Of a DNA stretch of 64,000 bases, positions 57,747 through 64,000 are shown piece after piece. How positions within the stretch are numbered: position 1 is the first letter of the stretch; every line of letters starts with the position of its first letter. Where the stretch lies: NCBI GenBank assembly GCA_025084515.1, contig JAJAGP010001329.1, positions 140,250 to 204,249 on the forward strand, read 5' to 3'. Origin of the DNA: Ancistrus triradiatus. Its lineage: Eukaryota; Chordata; Actinopteri; Siluriformes; Loricariidae. Both the position numbers and the translations under genes were made by a program. The notes under the pieces were generated by a model that saw only the letters and a program-made list of their open reading frames with translations, did not search any database and was not told the DNA's origin.

Positions 57747-59185
57747 CTGGTGGAGGAGAAATTTCGTCAGGTGAAAAAGGTCACTTCTGATTGGCTGATG
57801 TGACGTTAACCTGTACAACGCTGGTACAGGTGAGGGCTCGTAGCTTTCTTAAGTAGACGACTCTCAAATGAAAAGGTATAAAACAATAACAAATGGATAT
57901 CTGATGGATGGTTTACCTTTATGGTGGTGGAACGTTTTTACTGGCTATCATGGGCTGTTCAAAAGTTACATGCAGCAAAAAGACGAATATTGAAAATAAA
58001 ACTAACTTTTCAATTGTGGAAAATTGTCTTTACTGGCTACCAGTCCCATTCAAAAGTTACATTAAAAATAAAACTAACGTTATCGCAGTGGAAAGTAAGC
58101 AAGTGAATGAGTAGCGGAGATGAGCAAGTTTTAGTTACTGTTTCTCACAAAACCAAAGTTGTTTCCCAGTTTTCTTGTTTGTTTCAAAAACCCTTACACC
58201 CATCATTTCTTCATTTCTGTTGCCAAACTAAAAACAAAAACAACAAACAAACGATACAAACCGAGAACCGCGATAGCGTCCTTACAGTACCGCGATATGA
58301 TTGTTTGTACCAAACCGCTAAACACTACAAAACATCAAGCTTTCTCTGAGGACGTTACATTAAATAATCCGTGGATAAATGGAAGCTTTCCTTACCCATT
58401 TCGTTTTAACTCGGTGTCTCCTCTGGATGAAACAAACCACGTCTCTGAATCTATTTACCAAAAAGCTCGTGGGTCTGCGCGCGGCCATTTTTATGTGTTA
58501 CGCCAAAAAGCGGTCCGGGTGGCTACACGCGCTTACTGCTGGTCTGATACGTACTGCTGCGGGAAATAGAAGAAAGAAGAAAAAAAATAAAAAGTATAAA
58601 TCTCTTAAGCATGACTTAATGTAATCTAGGTAGCGCACCAATTTTGTTTTTGTAAGTTTCCGGTATAACAGTATACAGAATACAAATTGCATTAACCATT
58701 CTTCTCCAGTAGATGGCGGTGAGGCACCTGTCAGTTACAACGTCTGCGTGTCCGAAATCTAATTTTATTCCCTACATAGTGCACTAGGTAAACGCTTGCT
58801 AACTTGTAACCCCCTTCAGAAAGCGTTTAAACAAAGCAAAATATGCAGTGATAAAACCTGAAAATGCACAGCAGTTGATGCTAAGTCTTATACCTTCTGC
58901 GGTGCCGCCACAACACACGATCTTCCACTGCGAGATCTTCAATAGACGCTTACCGTGCACACAGAAAGTTAGTTCTTAGATTAAAATTAATAAAAAATGA
59001 ACTTTAGTCGTGGTTCACGAAAAGGAAATGATTACATTCGGAGATCCTAAGTTATAGATCTATACATTTAAGCTTTGATAATTAATCAGACTTTGAGAGT
59101 TGTGATAGTGTAAGATAAGGTTAGCACTGCCGTGACTCGATCAAATGCCTCCTGATCACAAACTTGTCTTTTACACAAACACCCA
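57747..59185. other. nsun4 intron 1 and presumed 5' end (exon 1 not found)
   Basis: The nsun4 first exon and promoter should be here on the minus strand. No sure exon was recognised. Two similar pieces at about 57930-57990 and 58005-58070 (AACGTTTTTACTGGCTATCA / GTCTTTACTGGCTACCAG, each with AAAAGTTACAT and AAAATAAAACTAACTTT-like ends) are a local tandem duplication of about 80 bases. The phrase CCCTACATAGTGCACTAGG near 58770 is a common fish repeat scrap. Confidence 0.4.
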
Positions 59186-59189
59186 ACAG

Positions 59190-59640
59190 CAATAACATTA
59201 AACCACATGCCTAATTTTGTGTGGGTTCCCCTCGTGCCGCCAATGCTCTGCTCCATGGAGGCAAGGAGGCCACAAGACCTCTGAAGGTGTCCTGTGGTGT
59301 CTGGCACCAAGATGTGAGGAGCAGATCAGTGACTGTTCGTTCATCCATTCGTTCAGTTTCTTATCCGATACAGCACAGCCCACAGATGCTGGATTGGATT
59401 GCATCTGGATTGGATCTGGGGAATTTGGAAGCCCGGGTAACACCTTGAACTTTTTGTCACGTTTCTGAACAATTTTTGCAGTGTCTCAGGGCGCATTATT
59501 TTGCTGATAGAGGACACTATCGTCAGGGTACAGCGTTACCTTGCAGGGGTGCAGTTGGTCTGCAACAGTGTTCAGGTAGGTGCTATGTGCCACATGAATG
59601 CCATGACAAATTTTTCATTCTAGTGCTTCACCTGTCAGTG
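59190..59640 (-). mobile_element. Tc1-like element fragment (family T4), copy 2
   Basis: GCCACAAGACCTCTGAAGGTG, TGTGGTGTCTGGCACCAAGATG, TTGGATCTGGGGAATTTGG, GTAACACCTTGAACTTTTTG, CAGGGCGCATTATTTTGCTG and GGGGTGCAGTTGGTCTGC are the antisense of a fish Tc1-like transposase. Broken frames. Confidence 0.75.
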
Positions 59641-59699
59641 GACTTAAGGTCAGGGCTGATAGGTGTGGAGCTTTTCATAAAGTGCATATTACTTTCATC

Positions 59700-60140
59700 T
59701 GTCTGATTTTATTTTTTCTCACTCTACAAGCTCAAATCATTTTCTCAGGAAACATGCAGGCAGTTATCTGATACTGGAGGTGAATACAAAGGAGCTTTTA
59801 GCTTGATTAGCTAAAGACAGACACTGATTTCGTCATAGACAGATGCAGATGTCCTTTATTCAGATATTAAATTAATTGCACTGTTATTTCTATATATAGT
59901 GCCTTAAACTCCTCCTGTGCCTGATCCAGATATTTCTTTGTACAGTTTGCAGAGCTCATTTTGCAGCACTGTTTATAATAAATCATGAGAATGGCCCTGA
60001 ATTTTAGGTCTGCAGCTCGATGAAAAATGATTTAGAGTCCACCCACTGTTTTCAATAAAGCAGATTTAGTGCCGGATATTAAAACAGCAGCGTGGACGTG
60101 TGAATATGAATCAGTGATTTTCTTACACGGTGAATTTTTT
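59700..60140. promoter_or_regulatory. Candidate conserved non-coding block between pif1 and nsun4
   Basis: Repeat-free: CAAATCATTTTCTCAGG, GAGCTTTTAGCTTGATTAGC, GATATTAAATTAATTGCACTG, AAATCATGAGAATGGCCC, ATGAAAAATGATTTAGAG. TAAT/ATTA and ATCATG words are dense, with no coding. It looks like the other conserved blocks. Confidence 0.35.
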
Positions 60141-60605
60141 AGCAATCAATATGTACAGAGATTGCTGTATATTTCTGAAGTACAAGACATTGTTGCTCTC
60201 TCTTCTTTATTGTGTCCTCCATCCAATTGTTTTTCTTTGTTTCTACTGGTCACAATCTCCCTCGGTCTGTCCTGATCTAATTCCCTCTACATCTCCCTGA
60301 CCCTCTGTCTCTTGTCCTCACCTCTACCAATACCTCTTTCTGCCCATCTTCACCTTTACATTGTCTTTCTCTTTTCATCCACCCATTCTCAGATCCCTCT
60401 CATCCCCCACAGTTTGCATTCTGTCCATATAAACCCATCCAGCTGTCCCCCTTTCTCCTAGTTGAATTTATGTTTATTTTGGCAAGGTGTTGCTAAGAAA
60501 ATATTCCAGGTCACGGTTTGTTTGTTTGTGGTTTATTTATAAAAAATAAAAATAAATAAAAATAAAAAACACCCAGCAAGACGCAGAATCTTAGAAAAAT
60601 AAAAG

Positions 60606-60611
60606 TTTATT
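60606..60611 (-). terminator. pif1: pif1 polyadenylation signal
   Basis: TTTATT on the plus strand, so AATAAA on the minus strand, about 180 bases after the pif1 stop codon. Cleavage would fall near 60590. Confidence 0.5.
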
Positions 60612-60710
60612 CAAAAGAGAACTAAAATGCATGTTTCATAATTCAGAGATATGCAGAGTGCAGCAGCTCAACGGTTACAAAGGAAATTACATCATGATAA
60701 ATTAATTAAT

Positions 60711-60711
60711 G

Positions 60712-60742
<31 letters not shown>
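60711..60742 (+). repeat. Poly-A tract
   Basis: About 32 A residues in the inferred pif1 3' UTR (poly-T in the mRNA sense). Confidence 0.95.
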
Positions 60743-60744
<2 letters not shown>

Positions 60745-60790
60745 AGCAAAATCGTCATGCACACGGTGCACAAGGGGACGTGGGACACTG

Positions 60791-60844
60791 TCACCAAGCT
60801 GCATTCTCCTTACTGCTTTTTCCAACAAAGTCATTCAAGGTGGC
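60791..60844 (-). CDS. pif1: pif1 last coding exon
   Basis: A very strong acceptor (poly-T, CTTCTTTCAG) is followed in the right phase by ATLNDFVGKSSKENAAW and TGA at 60791-60793. The preceding exon ends in phase 0, so the join stays in frame. The acidic/polar KEN-containing tail resembles the end of vertebrate PIF1 in style only (human QENMDPIL, from memory). Alternatively the previous exon is read through to a stop at 61424. Confidence 0.65.
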   Translation of the reverse strand, partial: ATLNDFVGKSSKENAAW

Positions 60845-61480
60845 CTGAAAGAAGAAAAAAAAAAATCCAATGTCTGGTTATTTTCTGGTCATTTTTATGG
60901 ATCAGAAATGGAACGGGAGGGTTATACAGCATCAGCAGCTTCGTCAGTTCTATCACCTCCAGCACCGGTCTTTCTTAGTATCTTTAAAACACTCACAAAG
61001 AATCGTTTGTGTTAAACTCATTAAACACCATCCACGGCGGATTGGAGCTTCATTCATGGATCCAAGTCCAGCTCTTAGTAACCTGACCGAGCAGCTGACG
61101 CTCTAGAACTCCAACTTATAACATTTCTGACTGATAAACATTCACGTGAAGAGCTTCAGATAACTCATTTAAATGATAACAGGATAACAGAAGTAGAGAT
61201 GTAGTGGGAATACGTAATCAAATGTAGAAGTCATTTTTCCACAGAAGTGGAGATCTCCTACTGCTAGATAAACGCCTCATGCCAGTCAGCGGGGGAGCGC
61301 TAAATACAGAATCAATGCGACTGCCACGAGCGATCAATCTCACGCCGCGAGACGTCAATTTGACTGTTACTTTACAGCAATTTATACCAACTGAGATCCA
61401 TTTTCCTCGAATGAGCCAATCGTTCAGACAGAGTCGGCAGCAGCGCAGTAATCGCCACGAGGTATCGAGGTGGCCCTGAC

Positions 61481-61672
61481 CTGCAGGAGCAGCCGCTCTT
61501 TCCTCAGCTTCTTGTAGAACAGCAGGACAGCAGGGTTAGCCTGGACCACCCGCGGGTCGAAGTCCATGACGCGCAGTCCCTCCAGAGAGCGGGCCCGGGA
61601 CAGAGCCACGTAGGCCTGGCCGCTCTCGAACACTCGAGCCAAAGAGATCTCCACACAGTCCAAGGTCATCCC
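61481..61672 (-). CDS. pif1: pif1 penultimate exon (helicase motif VI)
   Basis: PIF1 is a 5'-3' superfamily 1B DNA helicase that unwinds G-quadruplexes and limits telomerase, in nucleus and mitochondria. After the acceptor TATTTCAG the exon encodes GMTLDCVEISLARVFESGQA, then YVALSRARSLEGLRVMDFDP and ANPAVLLFYKKLRKERLLLQ. GMTLD completes helicase motif V and YVALSRAR is motif VI with its ATP-sensing arginine. The donor is CAG|GTCAGG at 61481; length 192 bases, exactly 64 codons. Strong match to PIF1. Confidence 0.93.
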
Positions 61673-61934
61673 CTGAAATACACCAGAGCACAAATATTAA
61701 GGAATCAGCACATGGAGGACGGATCCATAGGAAATAATCCACAGATATGACAGCAAACTATTTCCTTGTAACAAAAGTGTGAGAAAATTGGATAACGGTG
61801 TCAATTCTTCGAGGCATGGACTTCACTGAACCAACATTTAACATCAAGCGGCTTCCAAATAGTGTAGTAGCCAAGACTGTTAGTCGAGTCAAGACCAGAG
61901 AAAGATTTTTTTTTCCATCATTTGATATTTACAC

Positions 61935-61991
61935 ACACACACACCCACACAAACACACACCCACCCACCCACCCACCCACCCACCCACCCC
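61935..61991 (+). repeat. CA/CACC compound tract
   Basis: A short CA run passes into a CCCA tetranucleotide run of about ten units. Confidence 0.9.
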
Positions 61992-61992
61992 G

Positions 61993-62570
61993 GGACCTCG
62001 GTTCTCAGCCACCTCGGAACTCGGCGAATTCGGTTCTCGAAGCATTTTCACTAGAAAAATCTCTCAGTTCTCGTTGTTTGCTCGGTACTCTAAACTTGCT
62101 TAAACTTGTACGAGTCGTGACTCATTTCAGCTGAAATTCGATTCACGATTCAGTACACAGTGATTCAGCGATTCAGTTTCACAACAGCTCTTGCTTGGTG
62201 CAGATCTCCGCTAAGTTTTATAGTGTTTTTCTTTACTTTTTTTACAGTACTATTCTTGGTGCAAATACTGCTTGTCCAAATGGATCCTTAAATGGTTAGT
62301 AATAACAGCCAACTGAAAGGATATTGGAATTGAATGCTCCAGGACACAGGCTGCAGTTAGCTTAGCAGCTATGCTAGTGCCCAGAGTTCAAGAATAGAGC
62401 AAGTGTTTTACTTTCAATCCATTACTCATGAAATTACATGGGATTTTTCAGCACACTATTATAAATAATCATTCAGTTTGCATTATTCCTCGGTATGTTG
62501 CTCGGTACTCATTTTCGGTTATCAAGCCTTCCGGAACAAATTAACAACAACAACCGAGGTACCACTGTGT
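61993..62570 (+). mobile_element. Tigger/pogo-like non-autonomous element (family P1), fullest copy
   Basis: The left end GGGACCTCGGTTCTCAGCC and the right end ACCGAGGTACCACTG are inverted partners of the fish Tigger type. Between them is about 540 bases with GATTCACGATTCAGTACACAG and TTGGTGCAGATCTCCGC, no transposase core. It lies in the last large pif1 intron. Confidence 0.7.
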
Positions 62571-62699
62571 GTGCTTTTATATATAAATATATATTAAAAG
62601 ATATATATTAAGAGGTAATACATTTATATATACACACACACATAAGAGGTATAAGATATATATCAATTTATTACATCAATTCATCAATTACTTAACTAA

Positions 62700-62885
62700 G
62701 TCAAAGTAACTTTTGGAAGTAAATGATGATGATTGTGTTTCCTTCTCTCAAACTTAATCAGAATCATCACAAAGTCACCTGAATATAAACAACATCCATT
62801 CTATCCATTTATTATTAAATGTGAAAACATCATAATTCCAGATTTTGCAGACGTGCTAAAGTAAAGCGAGTGGGTGAAGAACCAT
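62700..62885 (+). repeat. Repeat family R3, inverted partner of 26130-26330
   Basis: AAAGTAACTTTTGGAAGTAAATG, AATCATCACAAAGTCACCTG, AATGTGAAAACATCATAAT and AGTAAAGCGAGTGGGTG match the reverse complement of 26130-26330. Confidence 0.6.
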
Positions 62886-62989
62886 TTTATTTGCTGAATC
62901 AAACTGTTTTTAAGAATTTAAACTTATAAATTGATATTTTTGTGTTTATTTTCTGTATAATAAACAGCCTTTGGGAAATTCTGTTCCTA

Positions 62990-63780
62990 GACTTCTGACC
63001 GAAGGCCATAATTGATGTTTTAGCACCGAGGTGCCTGATAGAATGGAATCATTTTACCTCTCCGAATGTTGATAAACAAATATTTTTCCCCTGTCCTCTT
63101 CATTTTAAAAATCCAGTAGTAAACTGATAATGGAACTGGGGTCTAATCACAATAATACACTCGAGGTTCGTGCCATAACGTGAGATATTGGGCGAACCTA
63201 TATTTATGATCTCATGTTATAGCTCTCCCTCTCGCGTATTAATGCTTTATTATTTGTTGATGTGGCTTCGTATTCATTCGTTCATATTTGTAAAGGTAAT
63301 AGTATGGGTTAATTATGTTAATAAGGATCATAACCTTGAGACCACGGATGTTGACTGAATAGACTTTGTGCGACTCGTACCTGGACAAGATTAAAGCTTG
63401 AGGCAGATCAAATACATTAGTAGTAACAGAAAACATCCTAATTACTTTTGGATCAAGTTTTCCATAGCTTCAGATCAAAGCTCGAGATGACCAGAGCCTC
63501 TGAAACGCATTTAACTAGGTGCAATGATCTAAATGGGTCCAATTCCGTTCCATCTGTAGGTAATTATGCCTCATACCACTTACACACAGCCGGGGCTAAT
63601 TGGAAGCCATTAGCGCTGGCGGAGCACGGTGTGAGCACACGGAACATGAATCACTACAGGCACTGTTACCAAACTCCCCAAAACAGAGACAATAAGATGA
63701 GCTGCTCCACCAGAAGCTCGTTACTGACGTACAGACATCAGGATGAGAGAAGAACAGAGACCTTTACGAGGCCGCCGGTG
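62990..63780. promoter_or_regulatory. Candidate conserved non-coding block inside a pif1 intron
   Basis: Repeat-free: GAAGGCCATAATTGATGTTTTAG, CCGAGGTGCCTGATAG, GGGTTAATTATGTTAATAAGG, GGTAATTATGCCTCATACC and GGGGCTAATTGGAAGCCATTAGC. Homeodomain-type cores are dense. A 114-codon plus-strand frame (63448-63792) has no domain. An enhancer of a neighbouring gene inside a housekeeping-gene intron is a common pattern in regulatory blocks. Confidence 0.45.
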
Positions 63781-63838
63781 ACTGGGGTGTGAATCAGAAG
63801 CTCACAGCTGGAGGTGCATGAGTCACGTCTGGACCTAC

Positions 63839-64000
63839 CTGGCTCTTGTGAATGGAGATGGCCCAAGCCAGTTTTAATGGGAGCTGCTGGCGGCTCAGGT
63901 ACAATCCTCCCGCCGCTTTAAACGTCCAGCGCTCCCGTTTGATCACCTCCACAGCGCCGCAGAGGAAACGCACCCGGGGGAGACCTGCCGAAGATACGAG
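63839..64000 (-). CDS. pif1: pif1 exon with helicase motif V start (runs off the window)
   Basis: Reading from the window edge: GLPRVRFLCGAVEVIKRERW, then TFKAAGGLYLSRQQLPLKLA and WAISIHKSQ, with donor CAG|GTAGGT at 63839. LAWAISIHKSQ joins GMTLD in the next exon to form helicase motif V. It is very close to human PIF1 from memory. The 5' limit is unclear: CTTCGGCAG at 63985-63993 could be an acceptor, in which case the exon starts at 63984. The catalytic Walker A part lies outside the window. Confidence 0.92.

Noticed and set aside
61424..61480. Read-through end of pif1 in the penultimate exon (VRATSIPRGDYCAAADSV)
   Set aside because: Possible, but CAG|GT at 61481 and a strong acceptor with a short in-phase KEN-containing tail at 60844 make a further exon more likely. 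Kept as the alternative.

Overview
The window is genomic DNA of a ray-finned fish. It is AT-rich with long introns, and it holds many teleost-type Tc1-like, Tigger/pogo-like and SINE repeats and long dinucleotide tracts. An ostariophysan fish is my guess from the repeat families; that is a low-confidence inference. I did no searches. Gene identities rest on translated exons matching protein families I know, and several comparisons to human proteins are from memory.

Three genes are visible. (1) dmbx1, plus strand: a candidate non-coding first exon with a TATA-like box and a CCAAT box near 28.4 kb, then four coding exons between 36.5 and 41.2 kb. The product is a paired-like K50 homeodomain protein of about 371 residues with a C-terminal OAR motif. 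(2) nsun4, minus strand: exons 2 to 6 of a mitochondrial rRNA m5C methyltransferase between 57.7 and 54.6 kb. Its first exon was not found. (3) pif1, minus strand: the last three coding exons of a 5'-3' DNA helicase from the right edge back to 60.8 kb; the rest lies outside. DMBX1 and NSUN4 are also close neighbours in human (from memory), so that part of the order looks ancient.

The left 28 kb has no recognisable gene. It alternates between repeats and repeat-free, TAAT-rich, moderately GC blocks that look like conserved regulatory DNA. Similar blocks lie in dmbx1 intron 1, in its 3' region and downstream to about 50 kb, and again inside the last visible pif1 intron. I read this as a developmental regulatory block around dmbx1. 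That is inference, because no alignment was possible.

The most interesting points: the upstream splice acceptor that would give the five-codon-longer dmbx1 isoform lacks its AG; nsun4 exon 3 has four apparent one-base frame slips around its SAM-binding motif while the other four exons are clean; a TTAA-flanked piggyBac-like MITE carrying a nested SINE sits in the dmbx1 3' region; and several DNA transposons lie in dmbx1 introns, one close to the altered splice site.
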